Shown: positions 34,950-43,478 of the stretch, in pieces
Position numbering within the stretch: the stretch's first letter is position 1
How the letters are laid out: each line of letters starts with the position of its first letter
DNA from: Epilithonimonas vandammei
GTDB taxonomy: Bacteria > Bacteroidota > Bacteroidia > Flavobacteriales > Weeksellaceae
Assembly: GCF_003860525.1 (NCBI RefSeq)
Contig: NZ_CP034161.1
Span: 1,674,001-1,738,000 of the forward strand
Direction: 5' to 3'
DNA length: 64,000 bases
Notes under the pieces: generated by a model
Seen by the model: the letters and a program-made list of their open reading frames with translations, nothing else
Database searches by the model: none
Told to the model about the DNA's origin: nothing
Made by a program: the position numbers and the translations under genes

Positions 34950-36293
34950 TTATTTTTCAAAAACCATATAGCCAAAAGATCCAAGACTGATATCTGATCC
35001 GTTTATTAATGTCTTTTTTTCACCCGAAAAAACATTTTTATAATTTGAGTTTAGATGGTCATCTTGTATTTTCATATTGACATTTTCTTTAGTTGTATTG
35101 ATGAGTACCAGAACTTCTTTATCACCATTTTTTCTGAGATAAGCAAGAATCTTATCATTGGCAGAGGTGTTTATCCAATAGGTTGTAACAGCTGGATCAC
35201 CTCCCCGCAATGCTGGATTTTCAGATTTAAGAGTAAGTAATGTTTTGTAAAAATTCTCCAGTTCATATTTTCCGGTCCACGGAATAGGATCTTTTTCAAA
35301 AAATTCTAAACGCTTAGCCTTCATAGGCAATTCCTGCCCAGAATAGAGCAAGGGAACACCGTTCCAGGTAGCGGAAAATACGGCTAAAGCTGGGGCAAAA
35401 TCACCATACTTTTCATATTCGGTTCCGTTCCATGAGTTTTCATCGTGATTGGTTGTAAACCAGGCTCTCATAGAGTTATCTCCAATTTTAGAATATTGTT
35501 CCAGTAGGTTTTTCAGATCAGAAAGAGGAAGATTTTTTTGATAAAAATCCTGAGAAAGATGCATCCATTTCCAGCTGTAACTGGCATCGAAAACTTTACC
35601 ATAGTCCGGAGATTCTAATTCGTCAAACTCGCCAAGGAAGAAAAGAGGTTTTACTTTTTCTACCTCTGGTCTTGCTTGTTGCCAGAAGTCAACTTCTACC
35701 CAACTTGCAAGATCACATCGGAAGCCATCAATATTCGTTTCTTTTACCCAATATTTCATCGCCTCTATCATCGCCAAACGCATTTCCTTGTTGGAGTAGT
35801 CTAGTTCTATAATGTCGTCCATTCCGCTGGCTTTATGAAAACTGCCGTCTGCATCTTTCAGATACCAATCTGGATGGGTTTTTGTCCAAACGTGATCCCA
35901 ACCGGTGTGGTTAGCAACCCAATCAATGATTACCTTGAAACCCATTTTGTGAGCTTCATTCACCAGATGTTTAAAATCATCTAAAGTTCCAAATTCCGGA
36001 TTGATGGTTGTATAATCAGAAGCTGCATAAGGACTTCCCAGACTACCTTTTTTGTTTTTCTGTGCGATAGGTGTAATAGGCATAAACCACAATGTTTTTA
36101 CGCCCATTTTTTTTAGCCTTGGCAAGTGCTTTTCAAAAGCGGAAAAAGTACCTTCTGGTGTATATTGTCTTACGTTTACTTCGTAAATATTGGTAGTGTG
36201 TTTCCATTCTTGTGGTAATTCCATAGCTTGATTCTGAGTTTTGCAGGATAATAACAGTGCGGCTATTGCCGGTATAAGAATTAGTTTTTTCAT
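34950..36293 (-). CDS. GH13 alpha-amylase-family lipoprotein
   Basis: A 447-residue glycoside hydrolase of the alpha-amylase superfamily, anchored as a lipoprotein (lipobox LLLSC, C17). The catalytic set is complete: nucleophile D194 in GFRCDLAS, acid/base E222 in FLGEFDE, and stabilising D284 in TNHDENS. The DWVANH region (about 124-129) fits conserved region I. It should cut alpha-1,4-glucans such as starch or maltodextrin outside the cytoplasm. The ATG at 36293 gives the signal peptide directly. No susC/susD pair is adjacent. Confidence 0.9.
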   Translation of the reverse strand: MKKLILIPAIAALLLSCKTQNQAMELPQEWKHTTNIYEVNVRQYTPEGTFSAFEKHLPRLKKMGVKTLWFMPITPIAQKNKKGSLGSPYAASDYTTINPEFGTLDDFKHLVNEAHKMGFKVIIDWVANHTGWDHVWTKTHPDWYLKDADGSFHKASGMDDIIELDYSNKEMRLAMIEAMKYWVKETNIDGFRCDLASWVEVDFWQQARPEVEKVKPLFFLGEFDELESPDYGKVFDASYSWKWMHLSQDFYQKNLPLSDLKNLLEQYSKIGDNSMRAWFTTNHDENSWNGTEYEKYGDFAPALAVFSATWNGVPLLYSGQELPMKAKRLEFFEKDPIPWTGKYELENFYKTLLTLKSENPALRGGDPAVTTYWINTSANDKILAYLRKNGDKEVLVLINTTKENVNMKIQDDHLNSNYKNVFSGEKKTLINGSDISLGSFGYMVFEK

Positions 36294-36528
36294 TATAAAA
36301 AAATTTCTCTTAGGGTTGTAAATTTTATTGTCTATTCTGTAAATGTAATAAAAACAAATCATGCTGAAAACACCAAGATTGTTAATGTTTTCTAAATGTA
36401 TCTTTTATAATGTACTATTTTTGTTTTCTAATAAATATTTTTTTCAGCAGATATAGATAATCAGTTTGATGTGCTAATCAAAATCAGAAAAAATCTAAAA
36501 ATGAAGACCTGTCTATAAAAAATAAAAA

Positions 36529-36552
36529 AACCCGAAAAACTTCGGGCTTTAT
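36529..36552 (-). terminator. Terminator of the pRiA4b-like gene
   Basis: Stem AACCCGAA / TTCGGGCTT with T-rich tail on the minus strand. Confidence 0.7.
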
Positions 36553-36563
36553 TATTAAAAGGA

Positions 36564-37145
36564 TTAATCCTCATCGTCTTCTTCGAAAACATCATTGTAA
36601 CCGGTATCTTCTTCTTCATCATCAAAATCATCATCATCATCAAAACTGGTTTCTTTAAAATCTGCATCAAAATCTCCAAAATCATCATCCAGAAGCGGCA
36701 TTGCAGAGCTCTTGTTTTTTCCGCTTGCTGCGCCATTTTTGCTTGGTGCCTTTAAAGGAACATTTCCAAATCTGTAAACAGTTATCGGATAATTGACTGC
36801 TGGTTTCTCATCATTTATTTCTAAAAGCTCACAGAAAAATTCCCAAAGGTCTATAAAACCATATTGAAATCTCATTTTAGCACCTACTTCCGGAAAGCCC
36901 TCGTTCAGATAAATATCAGACATGATTTCTCCGTCTCCGTCATCACTCATATCTTCCAAAGGTACAGCACGACCTTCGTTCCACTCATCATCAGAAAAAT
37001 AAAAGGATGACAACTCTTCGCCAGGCAGGCTAAACGCACTTTTGATACCCAAGTGCAGATTCCATAGTGTCTGTTTGTCTTTGATTTCAATATCTCGGAA
37101 AATTGTCTCTTTGGCGTCTAGAATTATTCTTATCTTATAAACCAT
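36564..37145 (-). CDS. Plasmid pRiA4b ORF-3-like domain protein with acidic tail
   Basis: A 193-residue protein whose N-terminal ~115 residues (YKIRIILDAKETIFRDIEI, QTLWNLHLGIKSAF, KMRFQYGFIDLWEF) match the pRiA4b ORF-3-like fold, a domain also seen as a passenger of some mobile elements. Its function is unknown. The last ~50 residues are dominated by Asp and Glu (LLDDDFGDFDADF, FDDDDDFDDEEED), probably disordered. It stands alone between the GH13 gene and the two-component pair. A -7 box (TATATTTG, minus) is at 37187-37194. Confidence 0.72.
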   Translation of the reverse strand: MVYKIRIILDAKETIFRDIEIKDKQTLWNLHLGIKSAFSLPGEELSSFYFSDDEWNEGRAVPLEDMSDDGDGEIMSDIYLNEGFPEVGAKMRFQYGFIDLWEFFCELLEINDEKPAVNYPITVYRFGNVPLKAPSKNGAASGKNKSSAMPLLDDDFGDFDADFKETSFDDDDDFDDEEEDTGYNDVFEEDDED

Positions 37146-37186
37146 TTTAGTTTTACTTTAGCTTTGTACTAGGTTGATTAATGATG

Positions 37187-37194
37187 CAAATATA
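37187..37194 (-). promoter_or_regulatory. -7 box of the pRiA4b-like gene
   Basis: TATATTTG on the minus strand, 41 bases upstream of the start codon. Confidence 0.45.
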
Positions 37195-37248
37195 AAACAA
37201 ATGAAATTTCGGAAAAGTTTCTGAATAATTTTTTTTGAAAAAAGTTTT

Positions 37249-38364
37249 TTATAAATTTTGCGCTTTTCCGGGTATAGAATTACCAATGGAGATACCATTT
37301 ATTTTCTTTATGCTCGGAGTCGATTTTGTTAGTTTAAATTTAAATTTTGTTCCGGAAAGATAAGTACTCTCTACAGCTATAGTTTGCTGATGCGCTTCCA
37401 GAATATGCTTCACAATTGCAAGACCAAGACCAGAACCGCCTTCTTTTCTGCTTCTGCTGCTTTCTACACGGAAAAAACGTTCGAAGATTCGTGGTAAATT
37501 TTCTGGCTTTATTCCCATTCCGTTGTCTTCTACAGAAATATGAATACTTTTGGTACCTTCCCTTGTAGAGACAATAATCTGTGCTTCTTCTCTGTTAGCG
37601 TATTTTATAGAGTTGGAAATCAGATTGATAAGCACTTGCGAAATTCTTTGTTTGTCGGCAGATACAAAAAGCTGAGGCTGGGTGGTTTGCAACTGCATAG
37701 TCATCGCAAGTTTTTCTCCTTCCATTTCCAAAAGATCAAATATCTCCTGCACCAAAAGATTAATATCAAAAATACTGTATTTCAGATCAATTTGTCCGGA
37801 TTCATATCTATTAATCATATCCAGATCTTTCACAATATTCAGAAGCCTTTCCACAGAACTGTCAATTCTTTGCAGGTATTTATCACGAATAGATAGATCC
37901 TCCACGCCGCCATCTCTGAGTGTTTCTATGTAACCTTGCATCGAGAAAAGTGGTGTTTTCAGCTCGTGAGATATGTTTCCGATATATTCTTTCCTGTAGT
38001 TTTCCATCTCTTTCATCATGTCAATCTCTGCATTTTTCTGATTCATCTCGTGCATCTTTTCTCCTAGTTCTTTAAAACTGAGATCGGAATCATAATCGTG
38101 AATAATGTCTTCCGGAAGGATATTAGTGATTCTGCGGATCTGATTTTTGCTATAATAATTGAATAGAAACTCCAACACAAAATAATTTAGTACAAACAGA
38201 AACCAAAGAGTGAAAACAAGAAAATAATTAAAATTTCTTGTCTTGAAATAAACATCATCGGTGTAAAATTCAAAAACCAGAACTACGCTTCCAATTACCG
38301 TAACCAGAAGCATAGATGCAGCTACAGAAAGCCAGTTTATTTTTATTGAATTTCTAATTCTCAT
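37249..38364 (-). CDS. Sensor histidine kinase, PhoR-like
   Basis: A 371-residue membrane histidine kinase. Two helices (about 13-33 and 47-68) are separated by a short loop, so there is no large periplasmic sensor. The phosphorylated histidine is H133 in GNISHELKTPLFSMQGYIE. The HATPase domain shows N-box NLISNSIKYA, DNGMGIKPENLPRIFERFFRV and GSGLGLAIVKHILEAH. It lies 31 bases downstream of the response regulator gene. The ATG at 38364 is chosen over an upstream TTG. Similar pairs in Bacteroidetes are linked to phosphate or envelope stress; the signal is not seen here. Confidence 0.88.
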   Translation of the reverse strand: MRIRNSIKINWLSVAASMLLVTVIGSVVLVFEFYTDDVYFKTRNFNYFLVFTLWFLFVLNYFVLEFLFNYYSKNQIRRITNILPEDIIHDYDSDLSFKELGEKMHEMNQKNAEIDMMKEMENYRKEYIGNISHELKTPLFSMQGYIETLRDGGVEDLSIRDKYLQRIDSSVERLLNIVKDLDMINRYESGQIDLKYSIFDINLLVQEIFDLLEMEGEKLAMTMQLQTTQPQLFVSADKQRISQVLINLISNSIKYANREEAQIIVSTREGTKSIHISVEDNGMGIKPENLPRIFERFFRVESSRSRKEGGSGLGLAIVKHILEAHQQTIAVESTYLSGTKFKFKLTKSTPSIKKINGISIGNSIPGKAQNL

Positions 38365-38395
38365 ATCAAAAAAAAGATTTTCTGTCAAGAAAATC

Positions 38396-39073
38396 CTAAA
38401 CTACTAATTTATAACCAATTCCTTTGAGTGTCTGGATTGTATTGATTCCCAGTTTTTCTCTCAGCCTTCTGATGTGAACATCAATAGTCCGTTCGCCTAC
38501 AATCACATCATTTCCCCAAACTTTTTCAAGGATTTCTTCTCTTTTGAAAACTTTGTCAGTATTGGAAGCAAGCAGATAAAGCAGGTCAAACTCCTTTTTT
38601 GGAAGTAAAAATTCTTCTTTTCCTTTTGATACTTTAAAATTATCTTTATCAATGATCAGGTCGCCGATTTCGATATAATTAGAATTCTCCTGGGATTGTG
38701 CACCCAACTGCAAAAGCGCTGCTACTTTCGATACTAAAACTTTTGGTTTAATGAGTTTTACGATATAATCATTTGCTCCTGCCTGATAACCTGCCAATTG
38801 AGAAAACTCTTCGCTTCTTGCAGATAAGAATACAATGAGGGTTTTTTGTAGTTCTTTAATTTTTCTTAGCTCCTGGCATGTTTCTATACCATCTTTTTCT
38901 GGCATCATTACATCCAGAAGAATAAGGTCTGGTAAGATTTCTTTTGCTTTTGCAATACCTTCATTTCCGTTGCTTGCAGTAAAAACATGGTAGCCTTCTT
39001 TTTCCAAATTATATGAGATGATCTCTAGGATGTCTTGCTCATCATCAACTAAAAGGATTTTTTTACGATTCAT
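38396..39073 (-). CDS. OmpR/PhoB-type response regulator
   Basis: A 225-residue DNA-binding response regulator. The receiver domain has acidic D10/D11 and phosphoacceptor D54 (LLDVMMPEKDG). The conserved lysine is K106, but the proline that normally follows it is leucine (DYIVKLIKP). The C-terminal winged helix (about 130-225, VFKREEILEKVWG, RTIDVHIRRLREKLG) is complete. It is first in the operon with the histidine kinase. A -7 box (TAATTTTG, minus) lies at 39093-39100. Confidence 0.9.
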   Translation of the reverse strand: MNRKKILLVDDEQDILEIISYNLEKEGYHVFTASNGNEGIAKAKEILPDLILLDVMMPEKDGIETCQELRKIKELQKTLIVFLSARSEEFSQLAGYQAGANDYIVKLIKPKVLVSKVAALLQLGAQSQENSNYIEIGDLIIDKDNFKVSKGKEEFLLPKKEFDLLYLLASNTDKVFKREEILEKVWGNDVIVGERTIDVHIRRLREKLGINTIQTLKGIGYKLVV

Positions 39074-39092
39074 TACGATTTATTAATTATCC

Positions 39093-39100
39093 CAAAATTA
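39093..39100 (-). promoter_or_regulatory. -7 box of the two-component operon
   Basis: TAATTTTG on the minus strand, 19 bases upstream of the start codon. Confidence 0.5.
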
Positions 39101-39239
39101 AAAAAAAATGAATGGTATATAACTATTTGTTTAAAGTTCACAGAAATTTAACATTTCCTAAATAATAATTTTCAGCCTATAATATTATTTTAGGCTTAAT
39201 CAATAGTTATAAACGTTTTATTGTTCGGGGAAATTAAGT

Positions 39240-39247
39240 TAAATTTG
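39240..39247 (+). promoter_or_regulatory. -7 box of glnS
   Basis: TAAATTTG, 17 bases upstream of the ATG; a TTG at 39221 is slightly closer than ideal. Confidence 0.5.
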
Positions 39248-39264
39248 CGCCTCAAGTTCAGATT

Positions 39265-40935
39265 ATGGAAGAAGAAAAAAAATCACTCAATTTTATTGAA
39301 CAAATCATAGAAGATGATTTGGAAAATGGCTTGGATTCCGGAAAATTACGTTTTCGATTTCCGCCAGAACCAAACGGTTATCTTCACATAGGTCATACAA
39401 AAGCGATCTGCATCAATTTTGGTTTAGGAGAAAAATACAATGCTCCTGTCAATCTTCGTTTTGATGACACCAATCCGGAAAAAGAAGAACAGGAATTTGT
39501 AGATTCTATTAAGAAAGATGTAGAATGGCTTGGTTTTGAGTGGGATAAAGAATGTTATGCCTCAGACTACTTTCAGCAGTTATATGACTGGGCTGTAGAA
39601 CTTATCAAACAAGGAAAAGCTTATGTAGATGAACAACCTTCCGAAGATATAACAGCTCAGAGGAAAAATCCTTTTGAACCAGGTATAGAATCGCCATTCA
39701 GAAATCGCCCGGTAGAAGAGAGCATAGCGCTTTTTGAAAAAATGAAAAATGGCGAATTCGACGAGGGTGCAATGAGTCTTCGTGCAAAAATCGATATGAC
39801 ATCTCCTAATATGAATATGCGTGACCCTGTTATGTATAGGATTCTAAAGCGTCCGCATCACAGAACTGGAGACAGCTGGAAAATTTATCCGATGTACGAT
39901 TGGGCACACGGAGAAAGTGATTATCTGGAGCAGGTTTCACATTCGCTTTGCTCGCTGGAGTTCGAGAACCATCGTCCGCTTTACGAATGGTACCTAAACC
40001 AAGTTTATGAGCAAGGAAAAGTGGCGCCTAAGCAAAGAGAATTTGCAAGGATGAATGTTTCTTACATGGTTACATCTAAAAGAAAACTACAACGATTGGT
40101 CGCAGAAGGTGTAACAACTGGATGGGACGATCCTAGAATGCCAACTATTTCTGGACTGAGAAGAAAAGGTTACACACCGCATTCCATCAGAAATTTTATA
40201 GATAGAGTAGGTGTTGCAAAAAGGGAAAACCTGATTGATATTCAGTTATTAGAGTTTTCTGTGAGAGAAGATCTTAATAAGATTGCGACCAGAGTAATGG
40301 CGGTTGTGAATCCGGTAAAACTTATCATAGAGAATTATCCGGATGATAAGGAAGAATGGCTGGAAACAGAAAATAATCCAGAAGATCAAAACGCTGGAAC
40401 AAGGCAAGTACCGTTTTCAAAAGAACTTTATATAGAGAAAGAAGATTTTCAGGAAGAAGCAGATAAAAAATTCTTCAGATTAAAATTGGGAGGCGAAGTC
40501 CGTCTAAAATCTGGGTATATTATTAAGGCTGAACGTGTAGAAAAAAATGATAAGGGAGAAATAACTACTATTTTTGCAACTTATGATGAAGATTCTAGAT
40601 CTGGAAGCGGAACAGAAGCCAGTCTGAGAAAGGTGAAGGGAACATTGCATTGGGTTTCTGCAAAACATGCATTGCCTATAGAAATCAGAACTTATGAAAG
40701 ACTCTTTACATCAGAGCAGCCAGATGCGGAGAAAGATGTAGATTTTATAGAATTTATAAATCCACAATCACTTAGAGTTTCTTATGGTTTTGCTGAGCCA
40801 AGTCTGAAAGATGCAACCTTAGAAGATCATTTTCAATTTCAGAGAATTGGATATTATATCAAAGACAGGGATTCTTCTGATGAACAACTAGTATTCAATA
40901 GAACCGTGACACTGAAGGATGGTTATAAACCTTAA
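39265..40935 (+). CDS. glnS: Glutaminyl-tRNA synthetase
   Basis: Charges tRNA-Gln with glutamine. It is 556 residues, a class I synthetase. The HIGH motif is at 41-44 (PNGYLHIGHTKA), and the KMSKS counterpart is MVTSKRKL at about 268-275. The GlnRS-type anticodon-binding beta-barrels fill the C-terminal half, with no YqeY extension. Having glnS suggests this organism can make Gln-tRNA directly. It is monocistronic with a strong terminator. Confidence 0.96.
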   Translation: MEEEKKSLNFIEQIIEDDLENGLDSGKLRFRFPPEPNGYLHIGHTKAICINFGLGEKYNAPVNLRFDDTNPEKEEQEFVDSIKKDVEWLGFEWDKECYASDYFQQLYDWAVELIKQGKAYVDEQPSEDITAQRKNPFEPGIESPFRNRPVEESIALFEKMKNGEFDEGAMSLRAKIDMTSPNMNMRDPVMYRILKRPHHRTGDSWKIYPMYDWAHGESDYLEQVSHSLCSLEFENHRPLYEWYLNQVYEQGKVAPKQREFARMNVSYMVTSKRKLQRLVAEGVTTGWDDPRMPTISGLRRKGYTPHSIRNFIDRVGVAKRENLIDIQLLEFSVREDLNKIATRVMAVVNPVKLIIENYPDDKEEWLETENNPEDQNAGTRQVPFSKELYIEKEDFQEEADKKFFRLKLGGEVRLKSGYIIKAERVEKNDKGEITTIFATYDEDSRSGSGTEASLRKVKGTLHWVSAKHALPIEIRTYERLFTSEQPDAEKDVDFIEFINPQSLRVSYGFAEPSLKDATLEDHFQFQRIGYYIKDRDSSDEQLVFNRTVTLKDGYKP

Positions 40936-40951
40936 CTTCGACATATATTAA

Positions 40952-40984
40952 TAAAAAAATCAGACATTGGTCTGATTTTTTTAT
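40952..40984 (+). terminator. Terminator of glnS
   Basis: Stem AAAAATCAGAC / GTCTGATTTTT (with ATTG loop) followed by T. Confidence 0.8.
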
Positions 40985-41096
40985 TAATAGGTTTAAAGAA
41001 ATAATTCCTTTGTTTTCTAGTCTTCAAATAAGGGAAAATTATGACATTATTTTTATAGAAAAACTTTTGCATCAATTTTCATACTCAAGTTTAACT

Positions 41097-41420
41097 TTAC
41101 AATTGGTCATAACCTGCAAACGTTTCAGCTACGATTGCTTTCCATTCCGGATGCTTTTTGATGTATGCAAAAATATAAGGACAGAAGGGAAATAGTTTTT
41201 TTCCATTCTCTTTTATATATTGTAATGTTTTCTCAACCACTGCAGCAGCAGCGCCCGTTCCCAGTAGTTCCGGTTCTGCTTCTGTATGTATTAGAGCAAT
41301 CTGATGTTCTCCCTCGGCGTAATCGTAATTAATAAACGCTAAATGACCATCAACTTCTATGTAGAAACGTTTTTTTGCTTCATCTTTTACAAGTGTTAAT
41401 TCTTCGAATTCTGGTTTCAT
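41097..41420 (-). CDS. Small GNAT-type N-acetyltransferase (YjdJ-like)
   Basis: A 107-residue minimal acetyltransferase. ALIHTEAEPELLGTGAAAAVVEKTL carries the short acetyl-CoA loop of this group. The KLFPFCPYIFAYIKKHPEWK motif near the C-terminus, with its conserved cysteine, is typical of the YjdJ/GTLF3B family. The substrate is unknown. An ATG at 41420 directly follows a GTG at 41423; ATG is preferred. Confidence 0.8.
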   Translation of the reverse strand: MKPEFEELTLVKDEAKKRFYIEVDGHLAFINYDYAEGEHQIALIHTEAEPELLGTGAAAAVVEKTLQYIKENGKKLFPFCPYIFAYIKKHPEWKAIVAETFAGYDQL

Positions 41421-41502
41421 CACTTTTTTTTAAAAAAAATTTATTATGTTCAAAATTAGCGAAAAAATAAGATTGAAAGTTAATGTTGGATTTTTAAAAC
41501 AA

Positions 41503-41533
41503 AAAAATCCTGTAACTCTTCGATTACAGGATT
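41503..41533 (-). terminator. Terminator of pheS
   Basis: On the minus strand, stem AATCCTGTAA / TTACAGGATT followed by TTTTTT. Confidence 0.8.
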
Positions 41534-41552
41534 GATATTTCGTAATGATAAA

Positions 41553-42563
41553 TTATAATGTTTTGAACTGCTCAAGCATTCTGATGTCATTTTCGAAAAA
41601 CATTCTGATGTCGCTCATTTGATAAAGAAGCATCACAATTCTTTCAATACCCATCCCAAATGCATATCCAGAAAACTTGTCCGGATCTATGTTTACGTTC
41701 TTTAAAACGGCAGGATCCACCATTCCGCAGCCCATGATTTCCAGCCAGCCCGTTCCCTTAGTGATTCTGTAGTCTGTTTCAGAGTTAAGACCCCAGTACA
41801 CATCTACTTCAGCACTTGGTTCTGTAAAAGGGAAGTAAGAAGGTCTCATTCTGATTTTTGATTTTCCAAAAAGTTCAGTTGTAAAGAACTGAATGGTCTG
41901 CTTTAGATCTGCAAAACTCACATTTTCATCAATATAAAGCCCTTCGATCTGGTGGAATATACAATGCGACCGCGAAGAAACAGCTTCATTCCTGAAAACC
42001 CTTCCTGGTGCGAGAATTCGCATCGGCGGCTCATTATTTTCCATATACCGGATCTGTACGGAAGATGTATGTGTTCTAAGGAGAACATCAGGATTTTGCT
42101 CAATGAAAAAAGTATCCTGCATATCTCTTGCCGGGTGATATTCTGGGAGATTAAGAGCTGTAAAGTTATGCCAATCGTCTTCAATTTCAGGACCGTCTGC
42201 AACGGCAAAACCAATGGATTTGAAGATGTCAATGATTTTATTTTTCACAAGATTGATAGGGTGGCGAGAGCCCAGCTCCAGTGGAAAAGCAGGTCTGGAA
42301 AGATCTTCCTTTTCGACAATAAGAGAACTTTCCGAAGATGTTTTAAGCTCTTCGATTTTCCCGTTTACCGCTTGTTTCAGAGTGTTGATTTTCTGGCCGG
42401 CATCCTTTTTCTGTTCGTTCGGAACTTGTTTCAAAAATTCATAAAAATCATTCAAAACGCCTTTTTTTCCGGTAAAGCGGATTCGGAATTGCTCGATTTC
42501 GTCCTTTGCAGAAGATTGGAAATTTTGTACTTCTACCAACAGCTCATCAATTTTCTCTAGCAT
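41553..42563 (-). CDS. pheS: Phenylalanyl-tRNA synthetase alpha subunit
   Basis: Catalytic alpha chain of the alpha2beta2 enzyme that charges tRNA-Phe. It is 336 residues. The N-terminal coiled-coil arm (about 1-90) is followed by the class II core: motif 2 FRNEAVSSRSHCIFHQIEGL and motif 3 GYAFGMGIERIVMLLY. The substrate-pocket blocks FTEPSAEVDVYW and GWLEIMGCGMV are also clear. pheT is not adjacent. A -7 box (TATTTTTG, minus) is at 42587-42594. Confidence 0.96.
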   Translation of the reverse strand: MLEKIDELLVEVQNFQSSAKDEIEQFRIRFTGKKGVLNDFYEFLKQVPNEQKKDAGQKINTLKQAVNGKIEELKTSSESSLIVEKEDLSRPAFPLELGSRHPINLVKNKIIDIFKSIGFAVADGPEIEDDWHNFTALNLPEYHPARDMQDTFFIEQNPDVLLRTHTSSVQIRYMENNEPPMRILAPGRVFRNEAVSSRSHCIFHQIEGLYIDENVSFADLKQTIQFFTTELFGKSKIRMRPSYFPFTEPSAEVDVYWGLNSETDYRITKGTGWLEIMGCGMVDPAVLKNVNIDPDKFSGYAFGMGIERIVMLLYQMSDIRMFFENDIRMLEQFKTL

Positions 42564-42586
42564 TGCTTATAATAAATTATAGAGTG

Positions 42587-42594
42587 CAAAAATA
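42587..42594 (-). promoter_or_regulatory. -7 box of pheS
   Basis: TATTTTTG on the minus strand, 23 bases upstream of the start codon. Confidence 0.5.
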
Positions 42595-42607
42595 CGATTT
42601 TAAAATA

Positions 42608-42637
42608 AAAAAATCTGCCTTTAAGAAAGCAGATTAA
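42608..42637 (-). terminator. Terminator of the YceI-like gene
   Basis: On the minus strand, AATCTGC / GCAGATT with a 10-base loop, followed by TTTTTT. Confidence 0.75.
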
Positions 42638-42682
42638 TTATAATTTTATGCTAATAGCAAAAAGCCAGATGCAAAAAGCTAT

Positions 42683-43342
42683 TTATTTCTTTTCAATAGC
42701 CTTAACTTTCATTTGAACATTGATCTCGTTTTTGATAAGACCTTCTGCAGCAGGCATCTGAAATTTAATTCCAAATTCATCTCTATTAATGTCTTTCGGC
42801 TCTGTTGCAATACTAAGCTCCCCATCTTTTATTTTAACATTGGCATTAAAAGTAGCTGGTTTTGTAATTCCTTTAAGAGTCAGATTTCCATCTAGTACTG
42901 TGTTGTAATCACTTCCTGCTGGCGCTTCTGTAATTTTTGTGATTTCGTAAGAAGCGGTTGGAAATTTCTCTACATCAAAAAAATCTGCACTTTTGAGATG
43001 CCCAATAAGTTTTGAATTGCCATCAGTTTCTTTCAGATCTTCATTCGCAATAGAATTCATATCAATCACAAATTGCCCGCTTTCCAGCTTATTATCTTTT
43101 ACGGTAACTTCACCACTTTCGAATTTCAAAGTTCCAATATGACTAGTGTTGTCGGACTTCACTACTTTAAAACCTTTCCATTCTGCTTTACTGTTCATTG
43201 TATCTATCACGTATATTTGTCCATTTGTAGTAGTAAGCACTTCATTGCTTTCGCTGCTCACGGGTTTGTCTTTTCCGCAGGAAATTACAAAAATAGAGGC
43301 TGAGATCATCAGGATAGCTGCAATAATGGTTGTTTTTTTCAT
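42683..43342 (-). CDS. YceI-family lipoprotein
   Basis: A 219-residue envelope lipoprotein. The signal peptide MKKTTIIAAILMISASIFV leads to lipobox VISC (C22). The rest is a YceI lipocalin-like barrel: YVIDTMNSKAEWKGFKV, SHIGTLKFESGEV, DGNLTLKGITKPATFNANV, FGIKFQMPAAEGLIKNEINV. YceI proteins bind isoprenoid chains in a hydrophobic tunnel; the ligand here is unknown. The ATG at 43342 is preferred because it begins the signal peptide. It is divergent from the ABC ATPase gene. Confidence 0.88.
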   Translation of the reverse strand: MKKTTIIAAILMISASIFVISCGKDKPVSSESNEVLTTTNGQIYVIDTMNSKAEWKGFKVVKSDNTSHIGTLKFESGEVTVKDNKLESGQFVIDMNSIANEDLKETDGNSKLIGHLKSADFFDVEKFPTASYEITKITEAPAGSDYNTVLDGNLTLKGITKPATFNANVKIKDGELSIATEPKDINRDEFGIKFQMPAAEGLIKNEINVQMKVKAIEKK

Positions 43343-43478
43343 ATCAGACTGTAGAAATTTAGAATGCTGAGTGTCCATTTGCTTGGTTTTCACTCAGAAT
43401 ATTTTAATTTGTTATTAAGTTTTACGTTCTTTGCTAAAATAATAAAATTATTACACTTCAAAAAACAATTTTCATAAA

